Positions 10,980 to 23,374 are shown, numbered from the stretch's first letter. The stretch: DNA of 64,000 nucleotides from Microvelia longipes (GCA_018340805.1 JACMZG010001914.1:2699987-2763986), one strand, 5' to 3'. Notes: generated by a model from the sequence alone, not told the origin. Program-made: numbers and translations.

Positions 10980-11720
10980 GATATTGGAAAAGTATTGTGT
11001 TTTCAAAAGAATTCGAGACCGGGATGTCACCGGAAATATCCGTTTCAGGACTTTTTAGGACATCCTGCGTAGTTTTCTCAAAATTGTCTGTGTGAGTGTG
11101 TCTGTTATCATCGTAGTTCCCAGTTTATTTATGCTAGAGAGTAAACTTTTTTACACAATTCAGTCTATAGGTATAGTTGTGCTATTCTCATATTTTTTCT
11201 TTTATGTCATTAACCCGCAAAAATGACTTGGCCATAATTTCAAAAAAATATAAAACGCAGAAAAAAGGTTGCGATCAATTTGAGGTTTGGCTACACATAA
11301 GACTTACATATGTGCTAAAATCAGCATTAGTTCAATTGTTATCAAATGACGTATGTATGTTTTTTAAAAAATATTCTAATTGAGCTGAGATCTGTTAAAA
11401 TGAAAACCTTTACGTAATAAATAAGTACACTAAGTTTCGTTTCAATACAACAAGTATATCCATGATTTTGGTTAGATCTTATAAATTAAGCAGCACCGAG
11501 CGTGGTCTCTACCTGGATGGAAGACCGCTGTGAATGAGACAGATGTATTTTCTATCTGAGGACGATTGAAGCGAGTCAGAAGAGGTTTTAAAGTATAAAC
11601 GTAAGGACTTGTACATTCTTAGGACGAGCGAAGCGAGTCCGAAATAGGGAGGTTAAGCGTATTAAATCCGATGGGATGAGGCAAAGTTTCGATGTACCCG
11701 GTACCCGATTTTTTAAGTCA
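10980..11720 (+). mobile_element. 5S-module dispersed repeat
   Basis: Starts near GGAAAAGTATTGTGTTTTCA, shows the CGAGACCGGGATGTCACCGG variant of the family head, GTCATTAACCCGCA in the middle, the 5S-like module at 11483, AGGACGAGCGAAGCGAGTCC at 11621 and GTACCCGGTACCCGATTTTT at the right end. One of the most complete copies. Confidence 0.85.
11483..11537 (+). ncRNA. 5S rRNA-derived module (copy 2)
   Basis: AAATTAAGCAGCACCGAGCG, GTGGTCTCTACCTGGATGG and AGACCGCTGTGAATG correspond to the A box, intermediate element and C box of 5S rRNA. Embedded in the middle of the dispersed repeat. Confidence 0.75.
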
Positions 11721-12548
11721 ATTTTGAATCTCTAAGACCACAACGTGTTGAATGTTGAATTTTATTATTCAAAATATCAAAGACGCTAAAGATAAAAAGT
11801 AACAAATTAAAATAAAATGTTAAAACAATTTGTATGAATGGGGTAAAAAATCGAGCTCTGCCCGGGGACGAAACTCGAGAGGTTCAAACTTGCCCCTCAA
11901 CACGACTTACAAGCAACACCGACTTGCCCCCCGAGATACTTGCTCCTTGTCAGATTCATAAAAAGGTTATATTTCAAAAAAATAAACCCCCTGTTTGTAT
12001 CCTCCTCACTCTTGCTTCCTGCTCTCACATTTTTCTCTTTCACTCTCGCATTTTCCCTCGCTTTTTCTAGCAATAAGTTGCTGTGTTTTACCCAACTTAT
12101 AATTTATTTCAGGTATATTGCCAAGTATTTTTTTTTTGTTTTGGAGTTTTCACATTTTTCCCAAACCCCTCAGAACAAGTCTATAGCAATAAATTTGCGG
12201 GCTTAGGTAAAATAAATTTTTCAAAAGAAGTTGCTGTTGAGAGCAATAATACCAGACATACTCGTGCTTACTAAGTTCATCGACTTTAAAACAATGAATA
12301 AAGAAATTTTAGGGTTACCACGAGACTTTAGTGAAAGAATACGCATAGCAGCACGTACTTACTTAAGGGTGTGCTACCCGTAGAGCAGAATTTCCACTGG
12401 AGAAGTAAGTTATAAGCTAAGTACTACTTGGCTAAGTTCCACATACTTATATTAGTAATTAAGTACATAGTTCTCAATAAAGTAACGAAAGTAATAAGTC
12501 TAGCAAATGAAGCCAAAGATATTAACAACAATTACGTCATATATACAT

Positions 12549-12550
<2 letters not shown>
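11721..12550. other. No gene recognised
   Basis: Several overlapping short ORFs in different frames (11834-12274) are compositionally pyrimidine-rich and match nothing recognised. 11850-12060 is more GC-rich than its surroundings but has no splice or start context that would support a gene. Confidence 0.35.

Positions 12551-12622
<72 letters not shown>
12551..12622. repeat. (AT)n microsatellite
   Basis: Uninterrupted alternating AT. A predicted poly-YI peptide over it is an artefact. Confidence 0.95.
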
Positions 12623-12623
<1 letters not shown>

Positions 12624-13087
12624 GAGAGTTTTGTTTCGCGATAACTTTCGAAAGCTTTCTGGGATCTTAGTCTGTAACTGGTAGCAATACTATAGAGACA
12701 GTTATTTTAGGTAGATGTCTTATACTAGAGATGGTTTAGAGAGATGTTTAAATAAAAAATAACAGAGGTATACAATATTGCTATAATTGAAAGTCAAATG
12801 AAAAACATGACGACGCTGTTAGCAATTATCACTCACAGTTTACTGTTATTTTATTTGATATAATTAATTGAACAATGATACACTGATAACAATGTTATGC
12901 ATAACATGCAACATGAACATAAAGAGCATGTTGTATGATACTGCTACGATGTTATGTTATACTGGATAACTTGTTTGACATGGATGTGATATTTTCCTTC
13001 ATAACAGCTTATCCGAGTCTTAAACGAATCGGAGTTGTTAGCAAAAAAAATTTTAATCAAATCGTTGCAATAGTTCATGTGAGGAAC

Positions 13088-13170
13088 TGTCTTAAAACAT
13101 AGAGTGTAAACTGGGATGCGAACCCCAGACCTCAGTTTTAAAGGCCTGCAAAGAGGTCTGACGCTTTTAC
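13088..13170 (-). mobile_element. Possible tRNA-derived SINE remnant
   Basis: On the minus strand a B-box-like GGGGTTCGCATCCCAG sits in a stem CTGGG/CCCAG, with GTCAGACCTCTTTGCAGG upstream where the A box would be. The A box is poor, so the call is tentative. The surrounding 12.6-13.7 kb has no other feature. Confidence 0.35.
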
Positions 13171-13749
13171 AGCTTCTACTACGAAGGCTATTTAATTTTC
13201 AGATTATTCTTACAAAATATTTACAAAGAAAATCCCAAATGCAAAAAAGTCTAAACAATATTTTAACCAAAGGAGAAGTGAAAGCCGAAAAACTCATTTA
13301 ATTTTCCATCTTGTTTCACAACTGTTACGTGTATTTTATAATATTTAAATTTATTTAGAATAACTAAATAGAATTTAGGTCGCAGCGAAATAGGAATGAG
13401 AGCCGAAATATTTCCTAGACAGGGAGAGAGGGGGGTAAAGAAAATACGTTTTTTTGAAAGAAAAAGTTAATAAGAAATTTTAACGTCATTACGAAACACA
13501 AATTTCATTCTTATCTTATATTTTATTTTTTAAGAAAGTTTTAATTAAATTTAAAACTAAATACCTATAAGTTTTGTTTCTATACTAAATGACCATCGGT
13601 TATACTTTTGATGTGATCTAAACTAAACGGCTGTTTTATACCAGCGAGATCAGTTTCTGTACTTTGTTTATATTTAGTTCAAACTAAATACCGGAGTATC
13701 CGGGAGATCTGTATCTAAACAATATGGCTGTTTTATACCTGCGAGATCA

Positions 13750-14442
13750 GTTTCTATAGGACAAAAGAGATCAATAACGAAACATTAAAACGAAGATATA
13801 ATTTATTAAAGCGACCATTTAAGGACAAAAAAGATCAATAACGAAACATTAAAAGGAAGATTTAATTTAATAAAGCGACCTTGTAAGGACAACAGAGATC
13901 AATAACGAAACATTAAAAGGAAGATTTAATTTAATAAAGCGACCTTGTAAGGACAAAAGAGATCAATAACGAAACATTAAAAGGAAGATTTAATTTAATA
14001 AAGCGACCTTGTAAGGACAAAGAGATCAATAACGAAACATTAAAAGGAAGATTTAATTTAATAAAGCGACCTTGTAAGGACAAAAGAGATCAATAACGAA
14101 CATTAAAAGGAAGATTTAATTTAATAAAGCGACCTTGTAAGGACAAAGGATCAATAACGAAACATTAAAAGGAAGATATAATTTAATAAAGCGACCTTGT
14201 AAGGACAATAGAGATTTATAAAGTAACTTTAAAACGAAGATATAGATTAATAAAGCAACCTTGTAAGGACTAAAGAGATCAATAAAGAATCATTAAAACT
14301 TAGATATAAATCAATAAAGCGACCATAGACGGACGAAAGAAATAAATAAGGTAACTTTAAAGGAAAGATATAAGTTAATAAAGCGACCTTGAAAGGACGA
14401 AAGAGATCAATAAAGCTACGCTGTAAGGACGAAATAAACGAA
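13750..14442. repeat. 64-bp minisatellite, about 11 copies
   Basis: AGGACAAAAGAGATCAATAA-type landmarks start at 13758, 13822, 13886, 13950, 14014, 14077, 14140, 14202, 14266, 14330 and 14394. The middle units are almost identical and the outer ones diverge, the usual pattern of unequal-crossover homogenisation. Confidence 0.95.
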
Positions 14443-14785
14443 ACCTCATTTTATTATATTTATAACTACAATGGAAGTGAAAGGGGGGGGGGGAGGGGTG
14501 CTTTAGAATATAATATGTTATAATTGGGTCAGAGCCCGAGGCAATAGTCAAGTGTTGGAATGGGGGTTATGGGAGGCTTCACAAGTATATTTTTATCATA
14601 GTTTGTTAAGCTAAAATTGGGTCCTTAAGAAATACAAATCTTTTCAGAATATGAACCTAGTTGGGAATCCTTCAAATTTGTGACGAAGGTAATGAATAAA
14701 AGGAAACTATTTTTGTTAAATAGAAAAGCTTTCTAAATTAGTTAACATTGTTGATTTTCTATACAAATTTTTAATACAAAATTTG

Positions 14786-15050
14786 TAGGATGGTAAAATA
14801 GAATATAAATCATTAGTGATGCACTGTTAGTTTAACTCTAATGATAATATAATTATATTGTAGGATGGTAAAATAGAATATAAATCATTAGTGATACACT
14901 GTTAGTTTGACTCTAATGATAATATAATTATATTGTAGGATGGTAAAATAGAATATAAATCATTAGTGATACACTGTTAGTTTGACTCTAATGATAATAT
15001 AATTATATTGTAGGATGATAAAATAGAATATAACTCATTAGAGGACTCTA
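14786..15050. repeat. 75-bp tandem repeat, ~3.5 copies
   Basis: TAGGATGGTAAAATAGAATA starts at 14786, 14861 and 14936, with a variant at 15011; spacing is exactly 75. Copies are nearly identical. Confidence 0.95.
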
Positions 15051-16180
15051 TTTTCAATAAATTAATGAGTTTTATTTAATGGAATATGATTCAAATTATG
15101 TGTTTTGTTATTCTATGAATACATACATGATTACACATACAAATCTTTCCCTGATTACTGTTATAAGCCTTAGAAAAATCTGGCAAAGAAAATTTTAAAT
15201 ATAATATAATTTTCACATAACTTAACTAAAGAGTTTTCTTTCAACAGAAACGGAAGATTATCATCTCGGAAAATATAAATTCCAAGTATACAAAAAGCTG
15301 TATATTTTTCACTAAGATATAAATCTTCAACGTATAAGGGATAATACTATGAAATATTGCCAACTGGATTATAAAGATTTTTTTAGAGCTATTGAAAAAA
15401 TGGCAACTTTACAGCTACTGTGCTTTAATGCATAGACCACGGGAAGGGAATCATATAGGAGGGGGTTTAGTAATGGGGGTAAGATGACGAATTTTTTTGC
15501 ATGTGTAGGTGTAGGTACGAGGTGGTATAAGGTGGTTTGGGGGGGGGGTTCTATACGGCTTAAAAAGGAGAATGGGGGGATACAATCCCACTGTGGCATG
15601 TATATGCGAAATTTAAACATTGAATCCATCCCCCCCTTTATTCACGCCTAGCTGAGGTAACATACATAGCGTCCTTTTTATTATAAAAAAATGTAGCTTT
15701 CTATATATTTTTTTCATAAAAGTTCTATTGTGGAGTGGTTTGTGAGCACTGTGAAAATGGTCGTGTTGGAAAATGGCTAAAAATGTCAACTTTGTCCAAA
15801 GAGAGGAAAAGCAACCCCCGAATTATTTTTAAAGCCCCCCCCTCCCATCGACAACGTGGAAGTTTTAAGTGTGGTTTGTTACACCTTATGTAATTTATTT
15901 TCTTTTTAAGGTTTAACATGAAAAAGACCCGACATAACCCTTTTAGCTGTTATTTTTTCAGCTCAGGGACTTTTCCAATGGCCATTCCCCCTATTTCAAG
16001 ATTTGATCTTATTGTTAAATAAAAATTGCATTTGAAGTTCGATAGGGGTTAAGGTTGTAAATTTTGTTTTTTTTTACTGATTGGTATTGGTGGGAAAAAG
16101 GATTTTTTCCCAGTGATAAATCTTGATTTTTATTTCCATGCTGTAAAATACAAGATTGATAGAAAGATGGTAATATTGCT
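15051..16180. other. No gene; G- and C-rich tracts
   Basis: Contains G tracts (15459-15480, 15535-15550, 15574-15579) and C tracts (15630-15636, 15834-15842) that create spurious proline-rich minus-strand ORFs. Nothing else recognised. Confidence 0.45.
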
Positions 16181-16185
16181 TACGC

Positions 16186-16400
16186 ATTGTAAATCGGTTC
16201 CAAGCATAAGCTGAAGCAAAGTTTATTGTAACTTTATTTCAAGCATAAGCTAAACTATAACTTATTGTAAATCGGTTCTAAGTATAAGTTCAAAAAAAAG
16301 CTTATTGTAAGTCTGTTTCAAGTATAAGGTAAAACATACCTTATTGCAAATTGGTTCCGAACATAAGCTAACGCATATCTTATTGTACGTCAGATTAAAG
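16186..16400. repeat. 39-bp tandem repeat, ~5 copies
   Basis: ATTGTAAATCGGTTC-like landmarks start at 16186, 16224, 16264, 16304, 16342 and 16382. Each is followed by an AAGYATAAG motif. Copies are noticeably diverged. Confidence 0.85.
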
Positions 16401-16561
16401 CAAAAGTTGGTTAAAATTGGTAATTTTATCTGCATGACTTTGCTTCACTTCAACAATATCTCTATCCCAAGTTAAACCATTAATTAGGTTTCACATTAAT
16501 TAGTCAGTTGCAATTAAACATTATTAAAATATTTCCACTTTTTTCACTTAAGCTGTAGGTA

Positions 16562-16930
16562 TATAGAAAAAGTATTGTGTTAACAAAAAAAGCCGAAACC
16601 GGGATTTAAACAAAATTATTGTTTTTAGTTTTTATTAGGACCTCCTGAGTGGTTTTCACAAAGTTGTCGGTCTGAATGTGTGTGTGTGTGTCTTATCATC
16701 GTAGCTCCTGGCGTTTTTATGGTAGAGTGTTGAAACATAGGACACCAAATAATCATGGTCTAGTTGAGCAATCATGAAAATATTGTTTATATGACGTCAT
16801 TATCCCCCATTAGTGACTCAGCAAAAGTCGAAAATTCATAAAACGCAAAACATTTGTCCATCAGTTTGAAATTCAGCTCGCATGTAGCTATATATGTATA
16901 AGAGAAACATAAGTGTTAAGTTTCATCTTA
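16562..16930 (+). mobile_element. 5S-module repeat, 3' truncated
   Basis: Carries the head (GAAAAAGTATTGTGTTAACA, GAAACCGGGAT) and middle (GTCATTATCCC, GACTCAGCAAAAGTC) but stops before the 5S-like module. A (TG)n run at 16677-16692 lies in the family's variable spacer. Confidence 0.75.
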
Positions 16931-17028
16931 CTATCAGCATTAGCAGTGAGTCTAAAAAGTATCTGGTGAGACTAGAGGAACAAGTGAGATTAGTAAAAAC
17001 TAGTTACTGGTGGGTTAGATGAGACTAA

Positions 17029-18184
17029 AGGTGCATTCAGAATATTGTGGTAGCAATGCGTCCGGCCGTTGCGTGCGTAGCGGTCATTGCGATGCGGAAA
17101 ATGACGGTTTCACAATAACAACGTTACTGCCGCAAAAGCCGCTAAAGCAGCGCACTCTTGTTCCAAATTTTGGAAACAAAAATATTTTTTGTTTTTTTTA
17201 TTAAAAAAAGACATTAAGAAAAGTTTGTTTTGGACGAGCTGTGTCTTTTTAGATTTTATTTAATCAAATATTTAATTTATTTAATCATGATAATGGGAAC
17301 TTTCAAACTATATTAATGATAGTTTATCTTCTCGTTAAAATTATTTTTTCATATTTAAAATTTTATATGGTCTAAGTTTAAATATTTTTTAATTGGCCAA
17401 CCCGATCAAAACGGCGAAGTATTATTATTTTATTACTTATTAGTACTATTATAGTATAATAATACTAAGTACTATTATTTTATTATTACTTTTTTATGTT
17501 ATTTTATTGTAATGTACTTGTTATAAAATGTAATAAATAGTCTTGTTTAAAAAAAAACATTTAGGCAGTAAAACCAAGAAAATAGAAATAATGCATAACA
17601 TTTCAGAACAATTACATTAAGATAAAATAAACTGATCAAGATAATTAAACTGTACCATTCAAATTGGCGAACACTAAGAATAAATTTGATTTAAGAATAG
17701 AAATAAAAAAAAAACTTTGAACTAAAAAAAACTAAAAGGAAAATTTAAACATTATAAAAAGACACAGCACAAATAAAAGTAATACAATAAGAAGAATTGT
17801 GTTATAACAACAAGATAATATTCATTTTTTAGATGAAAAATATAACTTTTTTATTAAAATAAAATTAAAACGACTTTAAGAATTAAAACCCAAACAAAAT
17901 AGAAGTATTCTTCTCAAAATCGGAAGAAGGGGTAATAAAAATTCCAAAACTTTGAAAACGGAAGGTTTTTCCGCGTCAGGTGCCTAAGGTGTTTCTTAAA
18001 ATATCAAATGCAAATCACTGTATCATTTGTGCGGGTTTAGTCGGTTTGCGAAAATTTCCTTTTTCCGCAACGCTACCGCAAGCTGTTTAAGAACGTCTCA
18101 CACGATTACATAAGTTAGAATTTGAGCTATCACCGCACGCAACGAACGGACGCATTGCTACCACAGTATTGTCAATACACCTTA
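17029..18184. mobile_element. ~1.16-kb non-autonomous TIR transposon
   Basis: Left end AAGGTGCATTCAGAATATTG then GTGGTAGCAATGCGTCCG; the right end is the reverse complement with few changes. The terminal repeats extend past 50 bp. Flanks GATGAGACTA and AATGAGATCA agree at 8 of 10 positions, suggesting an old 8-10 bp target duplication. The interior is AT-rich with no transposase. Partial copies lie at 42163-42900 (opposite orientation) and 60165-60633. Confidence 0.85.
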
Positions 18185-18217
18185 ATGAGATCAGAGAGAT
18201 AGTGGGACTAGAGAAAA

Positions 18218-18541
18218 CATAGAGATATATTACTAGAGGGGCCCTATTAGTTGAATTTTGAAACATCGAAAAAGTAACCTGACCACATTCGATTATCATT
18301 ATCATCAAATAAACAGAACAAAAAAAACAGTAAATTATATAGTAGAATGTTTAAAATACAAATCACAACACAAACAATCTCCGGGAAGCCGAAAACATTT
18401 GATTAATTATAACCTTAACTCCCTCTTGGAGGAGGTTTCAATGAGGTGTCACAGAGCCCCTGAGAGCCCCACTAAAAATGTTTCAGGCCTCTCAATGTAT
18501 TAAGATAGGCTATGCTCCCTCTAGCATATATAATCTCTATG
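18218..18541. mobile_element. Second copy of the 9.8-kb MITE
   Basis: Same ends (CATAGAGATATATTACTAGA ... AATCTCTATG) and collinear interior with 9762-10080, length 324 bp. Flanks AGAGAAAA (18210-18217) and GGAGAAAA (18542-18549) match at 7 of 8 positions, consistent with an 8-bp target duplication. Confidence 0.85.
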
Positions 18542-18549
18542 GGAGAAAA

Positions 18550-19400
18550 TATACAAGACACGCTGTGGACTGGTCAAAGATGCAGTCTTGTAAAGAGAAG
18601 GTAGAACTACCCGAGGCCTTCCCTAGTAGAGTGAGTATAAAATGTTAGGGTTCTCAGTAGAATTGCATTCAGGAGGGAAGTAATGCTAAAATGACCCTAC
18701 AGGTTTAAGAGTAAAAAATCTATAAGCCAGAAATTTAAATATACATTTTTAAATAACAAATCAACAAATGCAAAATATTCTAATAACAGAAACAAAAAGT
18801 AATAAATTTAATAAATTTTAAACTAACTTGCATTTGCAAGGTAATTTATTTGCAAATTTAAATAAAATATTCGAATTTATTTCAAAACCAGAAATTCAGA
18901 ACTAATGATAAGACAGAGTTTACTAATAATTTATAATGCCAGCACGAGAAAATGTGAAATACGGAATTGAAAAATTTCTTACTAAGTATGATATTTGAAA
19001 ATTCTCCTAATTGAAACTATAATTTAAATTAATATTTCATAAACTCTCTCTGACAAAAGCATAACTATGATTAAATTCCAAAAATAAAATAGGGCAACAT
19101 TTTAGAAACTAATTAGCAAATTCTTTCATAAGAAAATTAGGTTAATGGCAATTTTATATGCTGAAAAATAGACCTATATTTATTAATTAATAAAAAGATC
19201 ATAAGTGTAATTTTCAATATGAAAATTCGCTAAAACATGAGAGTAAAAAAAAAGTTTATTTCAGCTCTAGAATCTACCTGAAGAAAACTTAACTCAGGGA
19301 AACATAACTCGAAAGGGCTCGGTATACTGGTAAAAGGAGAATAACTAAACAAGGAGGCTTTTGCAAACGACATTATTGCCAAAGCAAAAAAATCAAAATT
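18550..19400. other. No gene seen
   Basis: AT-rich; no repeat boundary or coding region recognised. Confidence 0.4.
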
Positions 19401-19408
19401 TCGACATC

Positions 19409-19530
19409 TAAACAACCTAATAAGCTCTATTTCGCCACCTAAACAACCTAATAAGCTCTATTTCGCCACCTAAACAACCTAATAAGCTCTATTTCGTTAT
19501 CTAAACAACCTCATAAGCTCTATTTTATGA
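19409..19530. repeat. 31-bp tandem repeat, four copies
   Basis: TAAACAACCTAATAAGCTCT starts at 19409, 19440, 19471 and (one change) 19502. The units are contiguous, with no spacers. Confidence 0.95.
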
Positions 19531-19544
19531 TGGAAATTCGGTAA

Positions 19545-19995
19545 AAGAAATCGTACAAAATAATAAAAGATCTAAAAAACGAAGCGAAGAAAATCGGCCT
19601 TAAAATTATCAAAGAGAAAACAAAAATTATGGCTTTCACTACAAATTAAGAAGTTAATACAAAGTTTGGAAACGGTAGAAGTTGTTGACGCATTTAGGAA
19701 CACTAGGAACAGCGAATATCCAAGGAAGGCGAAGTGAAAGCAGTTAGGTACGCCAAAGATGATAATAAACTAGGATTGGCTAAACTTTTGGAAGCAGAGG
19801 TATCTATACAATGAAATCTTACATAGACATGGATCTTAAAAGAAAACTTAGGAACCTTTTTCCCTTACCTGTTATGTTATATGGTTGGGAAACATGGACA
19901 ATGACTTAGAAATTCGTATGTAAAATGAGAACAGTCCAGAGAGCCATGGAACGGTCCATGATGGAGATAAGTAAGAGAGATAGAAATACACATTT
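19545..19995 (+). pseudogene. Decayed LINE reverse transcriptase, C-terminal region
   Basis: Conceptual translation in changing frames gives pieces typical of RTE-like or related LINE polymerases: a KIGLKI-KEKTKIM segment near 19590-19635, a PVMLYG-ETWTMT segment near 19867-19905 and a RTVQRAMERSM segment near 19930-19965. The same protein region is in the 22.9-kb LINE. Several frameshifts and stops are present, and it ends abruptly near 19995. No active-site motif remains. Confidence 0.7.
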
Positions 19996-20207
19996 GATTT
20001 TTCTTAATAATTAATTGAAGAATAACATAATTAACATTTACAACATGCCGATAACTTAAATTACAAAGCATGATAAAATTCCAAGCAGATGAGCTTTAAA
20101 AAGTAAGTTAACATCAGTGGCTAAAGTTTTTACGGCTCTAGAGCACAAAGCCTATTTACAGAAAATTAAAAATATCTCCCAAAAAATACATGATTGTATT
20201 TTTATGC

Positions 20208-20345
20208 AATAATAGTTATTTATGCCATAAGGCTGAGAAGTGTGTCTTTATGTCACGGCAATTAGATTTACCGACGAGTGAAGCGAGTTGGGAAAAAATT
20301 GCCAAGACATAAAGACATTCTCAGCCGGATGGCATACACTATTTT
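20208..20345. repeat. Short foldback (~45-bp arms)
   Basis: TATGCCATAAGGCTGAGAA (from 20221) with TGTCTTTATGTC pairs with GACATAAAGACA and TTCTCAGCCGGATGGCATA (to 20336). The loop includes GACGAGTGAAGCGAG, a relative of the mini-hairpin motif. Confidence 0.75.
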
Positions 20346-20802
20346 TTTTGAGGTAGCACTCATTAAATAAACTGCGCTATATACTTAATTGAAAAAAAAA
20401 AACAAACGTCCAATTAACTCCATATTGTCATCGTCATTGAATTCATCCATAGCTTTCTTTTACTCAAAAATGTAAAAGCTTTACAAATAAACACACAAAA
20501 ATTGTCAATTAGCTACCTTTTAAAAACGAAAAAAAAAATTAATCTACGTACGAACAAAAACAGAAACAAAATGTTTTAAAGCAACCTCATGAAGGTTTTA
20601 CACAGATTGTTTTTTTGAACACGCTACATTACAGTAATGGCGGCAATATATGAATTACTTTTACGTCCTAAGAGTTTTTTTTACATTCATTATTGTCCTC
20701 GGAGGTGAAAAGTACTAAATAACCTCCTATAACAATAATGATTGGCTTCTATCCTAAAAACGGTCCAATAAAGTGCTCAATTACGTACTACCTCAAAAAA
20801 AA
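20342..20802. mobile_element. Possible TIR element, ~460 bp
   Basis: ATTTTTTTTGAGGTAG at the left is mirrored by CTACCTCAAAAAAAATG at the right, about 460 bp apart. It abuts the foldback on the left. No transposase and no confirmed target duplication. Confidence 0.45.
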
Positions 20803-21950
20803 TGTTATTTATTTATATATCATTATGAATATTTGAAGAAACTGATGAAAATTGATATTTCTTCCAAAGCTCTTATTATTTTAATATTATCATTTATATT
20901 AGAGATTAATTTACGGTACCGAGTTACTATAGTTTAATATCAGAAAGGCTATCAAATTGATACCGTTTGTAGAAAATTTTAATCTTTTAAGTAACAAAAT
21001 GAACCACATTAAGCACGTGGCTATATAATGCCGGACGAAAAATTAATCTTGGATAAATATAGGAATTGAAAACTAAACCGGTATAATGCGAGCTGGAGGA
21101 TTAAAAATTTTGCACATACGTGAAAGGATTTGGAAATGAAACTTTTAGGGGGTTTTAAGGACCTGAAAAGCGTTTTATTAAAATATACTGAGCCCTGGAA
21201 AATGGAAATATCATCAAGTGAGGCATTAATGTGTATTAGATAAGTATTTGCGGTTCAATTCATTTGAAATTATTCATCTTTATGTTTGTACGTAAAATAC
21301 TAAATTATAAATTATGAGTGAAATATGAGTACTAGGATTTGTCAATCCGGTTTCAAATCCGGAACCAATATTTTATTATTTATGAAGTTCAGAGTGTTTT
21401 TCATCATACTGCCTTTACTTATGTGTGTGTGTGTGTGTGTTTTTGTGTGTCACTTTGACAATAAAAACATTTGTCAAATGTTTTCAATTTTTGCTTCAAT
21501 TTTTGAACATGAATTTGATATCCCACTGATCATTTGCGCTATATAATATTTTAGGTGTCTCAGTAAACTAAGATTTTAGGATCGAATTATTAGTGTAGGC
21601 TTCATTTGCGGAATAGCAATAATTAACATTGCGATCCCTAGCAAGAAAGAGTCAAGATATTTCTATCTAGACATGGAAGTCTAAATAGAAAGTACCAAGT
21701 TCGACATAAAAATACCCCATTAATTGACGACAGTGTTCCGTCCAGGTTATGTTATGCTATAACGCTATTTAGCGTTTTCATAATCATCCAATTAATCAGT
21801 AACAGGTAAAACTATAAAATAATGTTCAAATCGTTTCAGTCATTGTTAACCAACCAAAATCATTTTATTTTTAAACCTAGCATCCCAAGAACTCCGATTA
21901 GTCCGATTTGTCATAGCTAAAAAGTTTCTCCTTACTACCTTTATACATTG
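20803..21950. other. No gene; (GT)n at 21423
   Basis: AT-rich, with a short (TG)n run at 21423-21440. Nothing else recognised. Confidence 0.4.
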
Positions 21951-21956
21951 TTCGCC

Positions 21957-21996
21957 GGCACTGATGATGACCGAAAGGTTGAAAGCTGGCTCTGTC
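21957..21996 (+). ncRNA. Hammerhead-ribozyme-like motif, Penelope type
   Basis: GGCA (21957-21960) can pair with TGTC (21993-21996) as stem I. CTGATGA (21961-21967) is the conserved core. GACC-GAAA-GGTT (21969-21980) makes stem II with a GNRA loop, followed by GAAA (21981-21984). AGCTGGCT supplies a very short stem III, ending in the CTC cleavage triplet. An extra T lies between core and stem II. Downstream TGTGGAGAGACTTGGGTG is shared with 61482-61499. Penelope-like elements are known to carry such minimal hammerheads. Confidence 0.6.
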
Positions 21997-22026
21997 AATA
22001 AATATTATATGTGGAGAGACTTGGGT

Positions 22027-22290
22027 GTTTTATTAATCCCAAGAACTATTGTAACCACGAAAGTGTTTAAGAGCACCTGTGTGTGGTAAGCACGAAAATG
22101 GTTGAAGGCACTAGAACTGTGGTCACCAAATAATTGGTTAATAGCACCTCGAGAACTGTGGTAACTAAAAATTTGGTTGATAGCACATTGATACTGTGGT
22201 AACATGAAAGTGGTTGATGGCACTTAGAGAACTGTGGAAACCAAATAATTGGTTTCGAGAACTGTAGTAACCAGGGAAGGGGTTGAGGTC
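22027..22290. repeat. Degenerate ~40-45 bp tandem repeat
   Basis: GAACTGTGGTAACCA-like landmarks recur near 22030, 22110, 22153, 22194, 22231 and 22259, each followed by an AATTGGTT or AGTGGTTGA-like segment and a GCAC motif. Confidence 0.75.
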
Positions 22291-22865
22291 TTACTGGATT
22301 CCCTTGCTTATTGCTCACAACTAGCACTAAATATATATTGAAATAAAATAAATTTTAGCCGAAAAATATTCAAAAGAACCATACAATTTGTTGAAAATTG
22401 TAAAATGATGGCCGTTTAAAGTACCATGTTTTACTTAATCTTTTCAATAAGCTTTTCTATCGCATAGTGATACGTGATTTTATTTATTTATTCGATTATA
22501 CAGTAAAGATATTTATAATTAAAGGATACAATAATTATATAATCTAAGTCTTCAAAAAACTAGCGCATATACGGTGGGGCACTCAACTTACTACTTAAAC
22601 TGTATCCTCATCTTACTAATATTCAACGTTATTTTAGAACCGAATTTCATGCATTTTGATTTTTACCCCATTATCTTTGGCCTTAAAGTGTTTACAAGAA
22701 AAGTTAACTTCCCCCCATCTTATCAATCTATTTTATCCATTTTCCCATCCATCTTAACATCCAATATCCTTTCGATAATAACATTTTTTCCATTATTGGA
22801 TACTGCAGCTGCTGAAACACTAAAAATGTGTGTCAATTTATTGTTAATTTGTAATAACAAATATT

Positions 22866-23136
22866 CCTCTGTCCTTACTACATGACCTGCCCATCCCCAC
22901 TTCCTTTCACTTATTGTCCTTCCTATATACTTCAATCCCGTCTGTTTCCTCACCCATTCATTACTCTTTCTATCTCTCCTACTCACCTTCAACATACTCC
23001 TCTCCATACCTCTCTGCGCCACTCTCATTTTCTTTATCATTTCTCCATTTATTATCCATGTCTCCGCTCCGTAGATCATGACAGGCAAGACACACATATT
23101 CCACAGTTTCCGTTTATATTCCATTCCTACTTCAGA
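22866..23136 (-). pseudogene. Inverted upstream segment of LINE polymerase
   Basis: On the minus strand this encodes, without interruption, the thumb/C-terminal region including PVMIYGAETW and QRGMERSMLKVSRRDR, ending WAGHVVRTE at the target duplication. It is the segment that should precede the plus-strand fragment, and overlaps it by about 33 bases (GTAGTAAGGACAGAGG at both ends). Confidence 0.85.
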
Positions 23137-23374
23137 TCTAAAGAGGTGGGCAGGTCATGTAGTAAGGACAGAGGATGGACGATGGACCAAGAAACTGATA
23201 CAGTGGTATCCGAGGGAGAGAAAAAGAAAGAGAGGCAGAACGAGAGTGAGGTGGGACGAAGAGATGAAGAGAATTTGTGGACAGGAGACGTGGCAGAGAG
23301 TGGCATGGGATAGGAAGGAATGGGCAAGGATGGGAGAGGTGTATAAGGATGTCTGGTTATATAAAGAATAATAC
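23137..23374 (+). pseudogene. Downstream segment of the same LINE polymerase
   Basis: Continues the protein from RWAGHVVRTEDGRW through a basic KRKRGRTRVRW stretch to the natural stop near 23371. Residue content (GHVxR, RGRxRxRW, a WxRxAWDRxxW series) is typical of the extreme C-terminus of animal LINE polymerases. Lacks the catalytic domain, so it is dead. Confidence 0.85.

Noticed and set aside
12428..12670. ORF with poly-YI tract
   Set aside because: Frame simply runs through an (AT)n microsatellite.
13088..13170. Functional tRNA gene on the minus strand
   Set aside because: The B-box stem is good, but no D arm, anticodon arm or acceptor stem could be drawn.
19409..19530. Possible CRISPR-like array (31-bp units)
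   Set aside because: Units are contiguous with no unique spacers, in a eukaryotic repeat context; the 25-bp and 19-bp arrays fail for the same reason.
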